Source of the DNA: VXMT01 sp965204835
Lineage (GTDB): Bacteria; Chloroflexota; Dehalococcoidia; UBA2979
Length of the DNA stretch: 64,000 nucleotides
Direction: 5' to 3'
Assembly: GCA_965204835.1 (NCBI GenBank)
Contig: OZ242017.1
Span: forward strand, 2,666,001 to 2,730,000
The position numbers and the translations under genes are program-made. Shown here one piece after another: positions 43,910 to 52,224 of this stretch. Below the pieces are notes generated by a model. It had not been told where the DNA came from. It worked only from the letters and a program-made list of their open reading frames with translations, and did no database searches. Every line of letters begins with the position of its first letter. Position 1 is the stretch's first letter.

Positions 43910-44887
43910 ATGACCACTCAACCGCTCGACCTCGACGCGCTGGTCGACCCCGCGTACCGCGAGGCGCTGGCCGCCACGCCGGGCCGCGCCATCGACCTGA
44001 GCGATGGCGTCCAGGCCGCCGTCGACCGGTGGCGCGCGACCAGCATGCAGTTCGAGCCTGTCCCACCTCGGCCCGGGCTGTCGGTCGAGGACCACTACGC
44101 TCCCGGCCCGGACGGCGCGCCCGACGTGATGGTGCGCGTCTACCGGCCGGATGGGCTCCCGACGCCCGCGGCGGCCGTCTACAACATCCACGGCGGCGGC
44201 ATGATCGGCGGCGACGTGCCGTTCGGCGACGCGGACTGCATGGCCTACGCCGCCAACCTCGGCGTGGTCGTGGCGTCGGTCGAGTACCGGCTCGCGCCCG
44301 AGCACCCCTACCCCGCGCCGATGGAGGACTGCTACGCTGGCCTGCTCTGGCTCTGGCGGCAGGCCGAGGCGTTCGGCATCGACCGCTCGCGCATCGCGAT
44401 CCGCGGCGGGAGCGCGGGGGGCGGGCTGGCCGCCGGCCTCGCGCTGCTCGCCCGCGACCGCGGCGAGGTCGAGGTGTGCTACCAGGTGCTCGTCTTCCCG
44501 ATGCTCGACGACCGCAACATCACGCCGAGCAGTCACCAGATCACGGACCTGCGGGTGTGGAGCCGGTCGCACAACGAGCTGGGCTGGAACGCCTACCTCG
44601 AGGGCCGCGCGGGGGCGGACGACATCTCGCCCTACGCCGCGCCCGCCCGCGCGACGGACCTCGCGGGCCTGCCGCCGGCGTACATCAGCGTGGGCACGCT
44701 CGACCTGTTCCTGGACGAGGACGTGGACTACGCGCAGGCGCTGGCGCACGCGGGGGTCGCCGTCGAGCTGCACGTCTACCCGGGCGCGTACCACGGCGCG
44801 CACGGCACGATCCCCGGCGCGCCGCTCTCGCGTCGCTGGCGCCGCGAGGAGTACGCGGCCGTGGAGCGCGCGCTCGGCGGCGAGTGA
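43910..44887 (+). CDS. HSL-family alpha/beta hydrolase (esterase)
   Basis: 325 residues from ATG 43910 behind GAGGAG. The hormone-sensitive-lipase-type oxyanion motif HGGGM follows VYNIHGGG; the nucleophile elbow is GGSAGGGLA; the acid is in DLFLDED and the base in AYHGAHG. EYRLAPEHPYPAPMEDC is diagnostic for the family. It is a cytoplasmic esterase acting on short acyl esters. The last 15 codons lie in a 53-bp segment repeated downstream at 45764, so this 3' end marks an insertion site. Confidence 0.94.
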   Translation: MTTQPLDLDALVDPAYREALAATPGRAIDLSDGVQAAVDRWRATSMQFEPVPPRPGLSVEDHYAPGPDGAPDVMVRVYRPDGLPTPAAAVYNIHGGGMIGGDVPFGDADCMAYAANLGVVVASVEYRLAPEHPYPAPMEDCYAGLLWLWRQAEAFGIDRSRIAIRGGSAGGGLAAGLALLARDRGEVEVCYQVLVFPMLDDRNITPSSHQITDLRVWSRSHNELGWNAYLEGRAGADDISPYAAPARATDLAGLPPAYISVGTLDLFLDEDVDYAQALAHAGVAVELHVYPGAYHGAHGTIPGAPLSRRWRREEYAAVERALGGE

Positions 44888-44893
44888 CGCGAG
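44841..44893 (+). repeat. 53-bp direct repeat, left copy (3' end of the esterase gene)
   Basis: Matches 45764-45816 at 50 of 53 positions. It covers the codons RREEYAAVERALGGE, the stop and six further bases. The two copies bracket one inserted gene. Confidence 0.9.
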
Positions 44894-44904
44894 GAGGGCG
44901 ACCT

Positions 44905-45738
44905 TTGACCGCCACCTGGGTGCAGCAGCTACGGGAACTCCACGACGAGAGCTTCTCGGTCGATCATGACTGGGCGGCCCATATGCGGTCCTTGAACCAG
45001 AGCATCGGAGCGACAGGTCTGCGTGAACTCGCTACCCCGGCGCCGGGGCTACCACCATCATGGTTCGTCGGTGATGTGGAGAACCTGCAACCGGATCGGT
45101 GGGTACTGTTCGTCGGTCTGAATCAGGCCAGGGTGCCGGGTGACGAGCCTTGGCACCTGGCTCAGCGGTACACCCCACGGGCGTCCTGGGACTACTGGCG
45201 CCTGGTCAACAGGAAGTCCGAAATCTGGAACACGGGGTACTACCGACCCCGTGCACGGCTGGTGGCATCGGCCCTTGGCGTCGAGGTCGGTCGTAACCGC
45301 GAGCGCGAGTTCGCTACTGGGAGCATCGTCTTCGTGGAGATCTGCCCGTACTCCTCGGAACGGTTCCAGTTCGCGGATGAAGATCTTCTCCGGTTGTCGG
45401 CGCAAGACCACGGCTTCCGGACCGCAGCGAAGCTCAGGCGGATCCTCGTCCAGCAGGGTCGGCCAGCCATGGTGATGGTGAGCGGAAACCAGGCCCTCAC
45501 CGTCCTTGAGCGCGCCGACCGGGATCACCTCGTGCTAGGAGAGCGTCGTTCGTACCAGTCTGTCGGCCGACCCGAGAAACGGCTCTGGCACCGCGAAGGG
45601 CACTACACGAGCGGACTATCCCGTGTGCCCGTGCTGGGATTCCCCTTCTTGCGCACTCAGAGCACGCACAACTCCTATGCCGAAATCGACCAGCTCGGAG
45701 ACCGCGCTCGTGTGCTCGTTCGCGAAAACGGCGAGTAG
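44905..45738 (+). CDS. Inserted gene of unknown function, perhaps UDG-fold
   Basis: 277 residues from TTG 44905, six bases after GAGGAGGG; GTG 44884 overlapping the esterase stop is an alternative. Segments WVLFVGLNQARVPGDEP, FVEICPYSSERFQ, AMVMVSGNQALTVLERA and LGFPFLRTQSTHNSY follow the spacing of a uracil-DNA-glycosylase-like fold (Gly-x-Asn loop, mid-strand, Gly-x-x-Ala helix, late loop), but the match is weak and no family is claimed. G+C is lower than in its neighbours. It is bounded by 53-bp direct repeats of the esterase 3' end, so it arrived by insertion. Confidence 0.7.
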   Translation: MTATWVQQLRELHDESFSVDHDWAAHMRSLNQSIGATGLRELATPAPGLPPSWFVGDVENLQPDRWVLFVGLNQARVPGDEPWHLAQRYTPRASWDYWRLVNRKSEIWNTGYYRPRARLVASALGVEVGRNREREFATGSIVFVEICPYSSERFQFADEDLLRLSAQDHGFRTAAKLRRILVQQGRPAMVMVSGNQALTVLERADRDHLVLGERRSYQSVGRPEKRLWHREGHYTSGLSRVPVLGFPFLRTQSTHNSYAEIDQLGDRARVLVRENGE

Positions 45739-45763
45739 CCGCGCTCAGCGGACTGCGCACACC

Positions 45764-45816
45764 GCCGCGAGGAGTACGCGGCCGTGGAGCGGGCGCTCAG
45801 CGGGGAGTGACGCGAG
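45764..45816 (+). repeat. 53-bp direct repeat, right copy (displaced esterase 3' end)
   Basis: Reads RREEYAAVERALSGE and stop in the esterase frame, without the gene body in front. Three base differences from the left copy. Probably the original 3' end pushed away by the insert. Confidence 0.88.
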
Positions 45817-45959
45817 TCCTCCGACGCCGCCTCGCGCGCGCTGGCGAGCGGAGCGGGCGCACTGCTAGAGTAGCGGGCGCACCACGTACAACGTCCGTGT
45901 TGCAGCTGTCGTGGACCTGGGCAACGCTTGTCGCCATTCAGGACTGGGAAGGTACGCCG

Positions 45960-47225
45960 ATGAGGTCACTCCGCGCGGCGCGACTGCACGCGCTCCCACT
46001 CTCCCTCGCAATCGCGCTCATGGCGCTCGCGCTCGGATCGGCGTGTACGGAGTCGGAGGACACGCCTCCGGCGACCGGCTCGACCGCGAGCAGCGGCGCA
46101 ACCGCATCGATGATCGAAGCGGACGAGGGCGACCCCGGGGTCTCCGGTACTCGCATCCTGTTCGGGCAGTCGGCCGCCTTCACCGGGCCCGCCGAGGGCC
46201 TGGGCCTGGAGATGCGCCGCGGGATCGAAGCAGCGTTCCATGAGCAGAACGAGGCCGGCGGCGTCCACGGCCGGATGCTGGAGCTGGTCTCGCTGGATGA
46301 CGCGTACGAGACGGACTTCGCCTTCGCGAACACGCGGCGGCTCATCTTCCGCGAGGAGGTGTTCGCGCTGATCGGGGAAGTCGGAACCCCGACGTCCCGC
46401 GCCGCGGCGCCCGTGGCGCACGGCGCGGGCGTGCCGTTCATCGCGCCCTTCACCGGGGCCGAGTTCCTGCGCGATCCGGCCCTCGACAACGTCCTGAACC
46501 TCCGGGCGTCCTACTACCAGGAGACCGAGGAGATGGTCGCGCGGCTCACCGACGAGTTGGGCGTGACCCGCGTCGCGGTGCTGTACCAGAACGACTCGTT
46601 CGGCCAGGCAGGGCTGGACGGTGCGACGGCAGCCCTCGCCAGGCGCAACCTCAGCCCCGTGGCGGCGACGTTCTACCCGCGCAACACGGACGCCGTGAAG
46701 GTGCCGATCCTCGATATCGCGTACGCGCGGCCCGAGGCCGTGATCATGGTCGGCGCGTACCGCCCGGTCGCCAGGGCCATCGCCTTGCTGCGACAGGACA
46801 TCGACCCCGTGTTCATGGTCATCTCGTTCGTCGGCAGCAACGCGCTCGCCGAGGAGCTCGGGTCGGCGGGCACGGGTGTCTACATCACGCAGGTCGTCCC
46901 GCAGCCCGACGACGACTCAATCCCGGTGGTCGCCGACTACCGCGAGGCGCTGGCGGCGTTCGACGCCGACGCCACGCCGGGCTTCGTGTCGCTGGAGGGC
47001 TACCTCGCGGGACGCCTCGCGATCGCGGGCCTCGAGCTGTGCGGCCCCGATGTCGATCGCGCGTGCTTCCTGGACGCGATCCGCGGCGCCGGATCGCTCG
47101 ACCTCGACGGCATGCTGCTGCAGTTCGGCCCGAGCGATAACCAGGGGTCGGACGGCGTGTTCCTGACGACCATCGGGAGCGACGGCAAGATCCACCCGGT
47201 CGATAGTCTCGAAGGGGGGCGCTAA
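45960..47225 (+). CDS. Lipoprotein of the branched-chain amino-acid binding-protein (type I PBP) family
   Basis: 421 residues from ATG 45960. Lipobox LALGSAC (Cys near 29), then the type I periplasmic-binding fold: ILFGQSAAFTGPAEGLG, EAGGVHGRMLELVSLDDAYE, TPTSRAAAPVAHGAGVPFIAPFTGAEFLR, AVLYQNDSFGQAGL. All are typical of Leu/Ile/Val/urea binding proteins. No permease or ATPase gene is near. The gene two bases downstream encodes a sensor-like membrane protein, so ligand reporting in the manner of TorT is more likely than transport. TAGAGT at 45866-45871 may be a -10. Confidence 0.9.
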   Translation: MRSLRAARLHALPLSLAIALMALALGSACTESEDTPPATGSTASSGATASMIEADEGDPGVSGTRILFGQSAAFTGPAEGLGLEMRRGIEAAFHEQNEAGGVHGRMLELVSLDDAYETDFAFANTRRLIFREEVFALIGEVGTPTSRAAAPVAHGAGVPFIAPFTGAEFLRDPALDNVLNLRASYYQETEEMVARLTDELGVTRVAVLYQNDSFGQAGLDGATAALARRNLSPVAATFYPRNTDAVKVPILDIAYARPEAVIMVGAYRPVARAIALLRQDIDPVFMVISFVGSNALAEELGSAGTGVYITQVVPQPDDDSIPVVADYREALAAFDADATPGFVSLEGYLAGRLAIAGLELCGPDVDRACFLDAIRGAGSLDLDGMLLQFGPSDNQGSDGVFLTTIGSDGKIHPVDSLEGGR

Positions 47226-47226
47226 G

Positions 47227-48294
47227 ATGGGCCGGTTCCAGTTCTCACCGGCAATCGGGCTCGCCACCCTCGGCGCCCTGATTGCGATCGCCGCAGTGAC
47301 GGTGGCCGGCTGGCTGGCCATCGACGGACTGGTGGACGACGACGCGCGCGGCGATACAGACGCCCTCGGCGCGGCCGTGGCCATCACACGACACGCAAGC
47401 GACCTCGTGGCGACCGGCGCGGTCGCCAGCAATGCAACCATGACCCGCGACAGCGTGCTGGCCGACCGGTCGGAGATCGCACGCCTCAAGTCCGCGCTGG
47501 CCGAAGAGGTCGCCATCATCGAGGGCAGTGACTACGACGCGACGGCGGTAACCGAACACGTCGACGGACTCGTGTCGACGGTGGAGCAGATCGACAGCGG
47601 TCGCCCCGACCTCCTGCGCGCGCTCCTCCTCGGCGAGCAGGCCTTCCAGGAGCTCGTCGTCACCAACACGCGTTCGCTGTTCCCCGCGATCGCCACGAGC
47701 GTCGACGATCAGATGTACTTCATGCTCACGGGCGAGAGCGAGACCCGGTCCGCCGACCTGTCGAACACCGGCGCTCGGTCGGATGTCGAGCTGCGCCGCC
47801 TCTGGTACCTCACCGCAATCCAGCGGGACGCGGGAATCGGCCACACGGTGCTGTCGATCGCGAGCCTGCTGCAGGACCCCACGCGCGTGGCGCGGACGCA
47901 GGAGTCCTTCGAGACGATCGCGCAGCGACTCGCCGAGAGCCTCGACTACCTGGCAGAGCGGGGCGGACCTGAGATGGACCCGCAGATCGTTCCCCTCGCG
48001 ACCAGCCTGCGTGAGGCGGGCACGGGCCAGGGCAGCCTCTTCGTGGACCTGCGGGCGCGGCTCGAGCTGTCGGTCCGCGAGCAGGACCTGATCGCAGCCA
48101 GCGAGGGACACCACGGCGCCCTGCTGGCCGAGCTCGACGCATTCGCGGACGACGTCCAGGCGGGCGCCGCGGCTCGAAGCGACGACGCGACCGACCAGGC
48201 ATCCGCGGGACAGACCACCCTGCTGGTCGTCGCGGTACTGGGTGCGGTCGTGACGCTGATCCTGGGCGCCAACGCCAGCCGGCGACGCGCGTAG
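47227..48294 (+). CDS. Two-helix membrane sensor domain without kinase
   Basis: 355 residues, two bases after the binding-protein stop. TM1 at about 9-30 (GLATLGALIAIAAVTVAGWLAI), an all-helical extracytoplasmic part of about 290 residues, TM2 at about 328-347 (TLLVVAVLGAVVTLILGA) and a tail of only six residues. This is the layout of a TorS or chemoreceptor helical sensor cut off right after TM2: no HAMP, kinase or methyl-accepting domain follows in any frame before the hairpin at 48319. It may pass the signal by contact with another protein, or be a natural truncation. Confidence 0.8.
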   Translation: MGRFQFSPAIGLATLGALIAIAAVTVAGWLAIDGLVDDDARGDTDALGAAVAITRHASDLVATGAVASNATMTRDSVLADRSEIARLKSALAEEVAIIEGSDYDATAVTEHVDGLVSTVEQIDSGRPDLLRALLLGEQAFQELVVTNTRSLFPAIATSVDDQMYFMLTGESETRSADLSNTGARSDVELRRLWYLTAIQRDAGIGHTVLSIASLLQDPTRVARTQESFETIAQRLAESLDYLAERGGPEMDPQIVPLATSLREAGTGQGSLFVDLRARLELSVREQDLIAASEGHHGALLAELDAFADDVQAGAAARSDDATDQASAGQTTLLVVAVLGAVVTLILGANASRRRA

Positions 48295-48318
48295 GCCTCG
48301 CCGCCGGCCGATCGGAAC

Positions 48319-48343
48319 CCGGGGCGCCTCAGAGGCGCCCCGG
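48319..48343. terminator. G+C-rich hairpin between convergent genes
   Basis: Perfect 10-bp arms CCGGGGCGCC/GGCGCCCCGG around loop TCAGA, with no T-tract on either side. It lies between the sensor gene and the convergent methyltransferase, so it could end both transcripts. Confidence 0.6.
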
Positions 48344-48358
48344 CCGCGTCGCCGTGTC

Positions 48359-49174
48359 CTACGCCGGACGCACGGCCAGCACGGCCATCTGCGCGAACAT
48401 GTAGAACGGCGACTGGGATTCGGCCCACGTCGCCCACGCGCGTGACAGGCGGTCGAGGTCTGCCGGGGTGGCGTAGCCGTACTCGACGGCCTGCTCCCCG
48501 ACGCTCGAGTAGAGGATGCGCTGCGACCACGCGCGGCCCCAGATCCGTGCCTCATCACCGTCGAGCGCGACGACGTTGGGATGCAGCTCGATCTCCGGGA
48601 AGCCGGCGGCCCGCACCCAGGCCGGCAGGACGCGGCCCGCGTCGGGCTCGGCGTCATTGTGGTACGCGGTCTGGTGGTAGATGCGGAGCCAGTCCTCGAA
48701 CTCCGGGAACTTCGGCGAGGGCACCATCGTCGCGTAGTCGGCGTCGCGGACGGCGAGCAGGCCGCCGGGCCGGAGCACGCGCCGCATCTCGCCGAGCGCA
48801 CGCACCGGATCCGTGAGGTGCTGCAGCAACTGGTTGGCGAAGACCACGTCGAACGACGCGTCGGCATGGTCGAGGGCGTACACATCGCCGGCGACGAATG
48901 TGACGTTGTCGACGCCCTCCTCCGCGGCGTGGGCGCGTGCGTGCTCGAGCACCCCAGGCGCCACGTCGAGCCCGACCACCTCGCCGGGCGCGACGGCGCG
49001 CGCGAGGCCGGCCGTGACTGTGCCGGGGCCACAGCCTGCGTCGAGCAGGCGCATGCCGGGCTCGAGCCGTGGGAGCAGGAACCACGCCTCGACCTCGGCG
49101 CGCCGCCGGGCGTGCGCCCGCACGACCGACTCGTGGTGGCCGTGCGTGTAGCGGTCGCGCGGAGTGCCGGTCAT
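48359..49174 (-). CDS. Class I SAM-dependent methyltransferase
   Basis: 271 residues from ATG 49174; earlier in-frame codons are not conserved-looking. Motif I is MRLLDAGCGPGTVTAGLA, the acidic loop is VGLDVAPGVL, motif II is GDVYALDHADASFDVVFANQLLQHL, and RVLRPGGLLAV is present: the UbiE/Methyltransf_11 type. The start MTGTPRDRYTHGHHESVVRAHARR is typical of a Chloroflexota/actinobacterial subgroup with unknown small-molecule substrate. It is convergent with the sensor gene. Confidence 0.93.
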   Translation of the reverse strand: MTGTPRDRYTHGHHESVVRAHARRRAEVEAWFLLPRLEPGMRLLDAGCGPGTVTAGLARAVAPGEVVGLDVAPGVLEHARAHAAEEGVDNVTFVAGDVYALDHADASFDVVFANQLLQHLTDPVRALGEMRRVLRPGGLLAVRDADYATMVPSPKFPEFEDWLRIYHQTAYHNDAEPDAGRVLPAWVRAAGFPEIELHPNVVALDGDEARIWGRAWSQRILYSSVGEQAVEYGYATPADLDRLSRAWATWAESQSPFYMFAQMAVLAVRPA

Positions 49175-49288
49175 TCGCGAGTCCGTTCGGGCGCGTCGTC
49201 GGCGCTTCTGCGGCTTGGCGTGACATGATGGGGGCACGGCGAGCCAGCCGAAATACGGTGAGATCAGCACGGACGGGCTCAGGACGCC

Positions 49289-49393
49289 ATGAAGCGGGCA
49301 TTCACGGCCAGCGTGTCGAACGAAGGCGACTGGTACGTCGCGCAGGCCCTCGATGTCGACGTGGCCGGGGCGCGACGGGCGAGCACGACGTGA
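49289..49393 (+). pseudogene. Truncated HicB-like N-terminus
   Basis: 34 codons from ATG 49289: MKRAFTASVSNEGDWYVAQ then ALDVDVAG, the standard opening of HicB antitoxins, after which homology stops and the frame ends at 49393. The missing part is the rest of the HicB fold and its DNA-binding tail. Its stop overlaps the GTG of the DUF2283 gene (GTGA). It looks like a remnant, though it may still be translated to couple the next gene. Confidence 0.6.
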
Positions 49394-49578
49394 AAGTCAC
49401 GCACGACCCCGAGACCGACATGCTCTACATCGAGTTCGAAGCCCGACCGAGCCTCGAGTCCTTCGAGCTGTACGACGGCATCGTCATCGACCTCGACGCC
49501 GATGAGCATGTCGTCGGCATCGAGATCGAGAACGCTTCGCAGAAGCTCGATGTTGAGGAGTTCCGAGGCTCGCGCTAG
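49390..49578 (+). CDS. DUF2283 family protein
   Basis: 62 residues from GTG 49390. VTHDPETDMLYIEFEARP and DGIVIDLDADEHVVGIEIE show the family plainly, and the middle is almost identical to the paralog at 42442. Translation is coupled to the HicB-like remnant. Its stop region overlaps the convergent HicB gene by four bases. Confidence 0.85.
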   Translation: MKVTHDPETDMLYIEFEARPSLESFELYDGIVIDLDADEHVVGIEIENASQKLDVEEFRGSR

Positions 49579-49781
49579 GCGGAGACGAGGCTGGCGCTGG
49601 CCTGTGGCTCCGGAACGGGGTCGCCGCTCTCGCGCAGCATCTCTAGGTGGTAGCCCACCGCCTCCCGGATCAGCGCCTCCGTCTCCTCTCGCGTGTCGGC
49701 GGCGGCGATACAGCCCGGCAGGTCCGGGACGTACGCCCCGTACCCATTGCCCGTCTTCTCGATGACCACGACGTAGTCCAT
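49575..49781 (-). CDS. HicB-family antitoxin-like protein, no HicA nearby
   Basis: 68 residues from ATG 49781 with GGGAG upstream. MDYVVVIEKTGNGYGAYVPD then LPGCIAAADTREETEALIREA is the HicB core (degenerate RNase H-like fold). The tail ends after EPQASASLVSA without a ribbon-helix-helix domain. No HicA toxin gene lies on either side, so it is solitary. It is convergent and overlapping with the DUF2283 gene. Confidence 0.85.
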   Translation of the reverse strand: MDYVVVIEKTGNGYGAYVPDLPGCIAAADTREETEALIREAVGYHLEMLRESGDPVPEPQASASLVSA

Positions 49782-49970
49782 CACAGGGCTCCCTTCTCGC
49801 GTTGCGAGTGGCATCTCTACTGTCCTCTCTCATGCCGCCGAGGCCATGATCGCATCCGGCACGACATCGCGCCGCACTCGAACCGCCTCGATCGAGGGGC
49901 GCTCGACCTCTCGGCGCACGTCATCGTCTGCCCGACGAACTCCTCCACGTCCCTCCACACTCCCGCCCCG

Positions 49971-49976
49971 TATACT
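49971..49976 (+). promoter_or_regulatory. -10 element of a probable leaderless promoter
   Basis: TATACT ends six bases before GTG 49983, with no ribosome site between. Spacing equals that of TACGAT/ATG at 3970-3982. Confidence 0.55.
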
Positions 49977-49982
49977 CCCGAC

Positions 49983-50789
49983 GTGATCGAGCAGCCCCCG
50001 GACGGCGTGGAGCGCCGTCCCGTCACCTCCGCCGCACGCATCCTCATGAGCGGCCCCGTCGCCCTCGTCACCACCCGCGACAAGGGCGAGAACAACGTGC
50101 TGCCCGTTGCCTGGCACATGCCGCTCTCCGTCGACCCCGCCCTCGTGGGCATCGCGCTGGAGCAGTCCCGCTACAGCCTCGACATGATCCGCAGCTCCGA
50201 GCAGTTCGCCATCAACATCCCCACCCGCGCCCTGCTCCACCACGTCCAGTACCTCGGCGGCTACACCGGCGAGGACATCGACAAGTTCGAGGCGACCCAA
50301 CTCGAGGTCTTCACCCCAACGCACGTTGACGCGCCGCTCCTGCAGTACTGCGCGGCGTGGATCGAGTGCGAGTTGCAGGACACGGTCGTCTTCGGCGACC
50401 ACGAGCTCTGCATCGGCCTCGTCGTCGCGGTCCACGTGGATGTCGAGGCGTTCGACGCGCGCTGGCTGCTGCGCGCCGACGAGCGCAGCCCCCTGCACTA
50501 CCTCGGCGGCAACGAGTACGCGCAGCTCGGCCAGGCGCTCGAGGCGCGCGTGCCGCGCGACTTCGAGGCGCCGGAGCAGGTCCTCGCCGAGCGCATCGCG
50601 GAGGAGCTGGAGCTCACCGAGGAGGCACGCGAGCGCCGCGCCGAGCAGCTCGACGAGATCCAGCGCGAGGTCGACGCGGGCAACGTCGTCGACCTCGCGA
50701 CCCTGGCCGAGGAGGACCTGCCGGACCTGGACCTCTCGGCAGGCATCATCATCGGCGAGCCGCCGCCCGGCGGGCCCGCGGAGGAGTAG
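49983..50789 (+). CDS. Flavin-reductase-like (FMN-binding split-barrel) protein
   Basis: 268 residues from GTG 49983, chosen because a TATACT box sits six bases upstream. The first 180 residues follow the flavin reductase-like split barrel: SGPVALVTTRDKGENNVLPVAWHMPLS, LVGIALEQSRYSLDMIR, EQFAINIPTRALL. This group binds FMN and includes reductases of unknown substrate. The last 85 residues form an acidic helical extension (LAERIAEELELTEEARERR) not usual in the family. It is convergent with the beta-lactamase-like gene, ten bases apart. Confidence 0.85.
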   Translation: MIEQPPDGVERRPVTSAARILMSGPVALVTTRDKGENNVLPVAWHMPLSVDPALVGIALEQSRYSLDMIRSSEQFAINIPTRALLHHVQYLGGYTGEDIDKFEATQLEVFTPTHVDAPLLQYCAAWIECELQDTVVFGDHELCIGLVVAVHVDVEAFDARWLLRADERSPLHYLGGNEYAQLGQALEARVPRDFEAPEQVLAERIAEELELTEEARERRAEQLDEIQREVDAGNVVDLATLAEEDLPDLDLSAGIIIGEPPPGGPAEE

Positions 50790-50799
50790 GCGCGCCGGT

Positions 50800-51960
50800 C
50801 TACTCGCCGGACCCCTCGGGCGGCTCCGGGCGACGAGCCAGCCACGCGGTAATCAGCCCGAACGTCACGACCATTCCAGCCAGCGCCGCAACGCCCGCCG
50901 CCGCCTCAGGCGGCGGCTCCCACGCGCCGGTCCCGGCGCTGCGCCCGGGCGGGTGTGCGGCGGGTGTCGGCGTCGAGGTCGGGGCCGGCGCGACGGTCGG
51001 CGCGGGCGTCGCAGTCGGCGTCGGCGAGGGGGTTGGCGTGGCGGTGGGCTCCGGGGTGGGTGTCGGCGTGGGCTCCGGTGTGGGCGTCGCGACAGGGATC
51101 GGGGTCGGCTCTGGCGGCGGCTCGGCGTAGGCCTCGTACGCCATGAGGGCGAGATTGCGGATCGCCTCGTAGCCGGGGGCGAGGGTGTCGTCGCTCTCCG
51201 TGAGCAGCACGAGCACGAAGGGCCCCGCGGGTGCGTACACGATGCCGGCGTCGTTGGCGTACTCGTAGAGGCGGCCGGTCTTGTGCGCGATCTCGACATC
51301 GTCGGGCAGGAACCACGGGATGCGGTCGCGGACCAGCTGCCCGCGCAGCATCTCCAGCATCGCCTCGTCCTCCTCGGGCCCCATGAGCGCGTGGGCGTGG
51401 AGCTGCGCGAAGAAGTGCGCGATGTCGTCCGGCGTCGTCACGTAGTCCAGGCGGAGGATCGTGCTGGTCAGGCCCAGCCGCGCCGGCGCGGCGTCGACGG
51501 CATCCCACGTCAGGCGTCTCGCCAGCGCCTCGGCCGTGTTGTTGTCGGAGACCTGGATCATGCGGCGCGCCGCCTCCCGCGCATCGAGGGCGAAGACGTC
51601 GACCCCCTCGGGCCGCGTGTCGGTCGCCGGGCGGTAGGCGCGGATGGTGAGCGACTCGTCGAACGAGAAGACGCCCTGCAGCGCCTGCTCGTGCGCCTCG
51701 GCCAGCACGAGCAGCTTGTAGAGCGAGGCGGTGCGGAACACCTCGGTCGCGCGGTTGGCGCAGCGGCTGCCGTCGGTGAGGTCGAGCACGACGAAGCCGA
51801 CGCGTGCGCCGGACGCCTCGGCGTACGCCTGCATGGGGCCGCACACGTCGTCGACGGGCCCGGCGTGCGCCGGGCGCGGCGCGGTGAGTGCTGCGAGGGC
51901 GAGGAGCAGCAGCGGCGCGGCGAAGGCGGAGCGTACGGGGGCGCGGAGCGAGGGCGTCAT
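50800..51960 (-). CDS. Class A beta-lactamase-like serine hydrolase with C-terminal membrane anchor
   Basis: 386 residues from ATG 51960, which directly starts a signal peptide (LLLLALAALTAPRPAHA). Catalytic motifs are all present: SxxK in TASLYKLL, SDN in QVSDNNTAEAL, KTG in AHKTGRLY. After the fold comes a Pro/Thr-rich stalk of about 65 residues and a transmembrane helix (GVAALAGMVVTFGLITAWLA) with a short charged tail, so the enzyme is displayed on a stalk rather than freely secreted. It may be a beta-lactamase or a cell-wall-active serine hydrolase; an Omega-loop Glu was not identified with certainty. Confidence 0.9.
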   Translation of the reverse strand: MTPSLRAPVRSAFAAPLLLLALAALTAPRPAHAGPVDDVCGPMQAYAEASGARVGFVVLDLTDGSRCANRATEVFRTASLYKLLVLAEAHEQALQGVFSFDESLTIRAYRPATDTRPEGVDVFALDAREAARRMIQVSDNNTAEALARRLTWDAVDAAPARLGLTSTILRLDYVTTPDDIAHFFAQLHAHALMGPEEDEAMLEMLRGQLVRDRIPWFLPDDVEIAHKTGRLYEYANDAGIVYAPAGPFVLVLLTESDDTLAPGYEAIRNLALMAYEAYAEPPPEPTPIPVATPTPEPTPTPTPEPTATPTPSPTPTATPAPTVAPAPTSTPTPAAHPPGRSAGTGAWEPPPEAAAGVAALAGMVVTFGLITAWLARRPEPPEGSGE

Positions 51961-52137
51961 CCAGACGTGCTCTCCCGACTTCAGGTCGCGGCAGGATAGC
52001 AACGGCCCGCGTTGACCCGCAGCCATCGCCACCACTCCGCCCGATCACGGCGCCCGTCCGCTGGCGTGTGCAGGCAGCGGCGTCGCGAGCGTCGAGGAGC
52101 GGCCGATGGGGCGAAATCGGACGCATCTTGGGCCATC

Positions 52138-52160
52138 CGAGGGCCGTATTTCGGCCCTCG
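52138..52160. repeat. 9-bp perfect inverted repeat
   Basis: CGAGGGCCG and CGGCCCTCG around loop TATTT, in the gap between the divergent beta-lactamase-like and acyl-CoA dehydrogenase genes, 35 bp ahead of a TTGACC -35 element. Operator or hairpin; cannot be decided here. Confidence 0.6.
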
Positions 52161-52194
52161 CCACCAACGTAAACGTGCAACTCGTGACCCGAGG

Positions 52195-52224
52195 TTGACC
52201 ACCCGTCGGCCGCTCTCCCATAAT
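52195..52224 (+). promoter_or_regulatory. Sigma70-type promoter TTGACC-N18-CATAAT
   Basis: TTGACC at 52195-52200 and CATAAT at 52219-52224 with an 18-bp spacer. It is the best two-box promoter in the window. It points toward the acyl-CoA dehydrogenase, whose start is about 305 bases past the predicted transcription start. Confidence 0.6.

Noticed and set aside
45960..48294. Complete ABC transporter or two-component system
   Set aside because: No permease, ATPase, kinase or response regulator follows; only the binding protein and sensor part are encoded before the hairpin at 48319.
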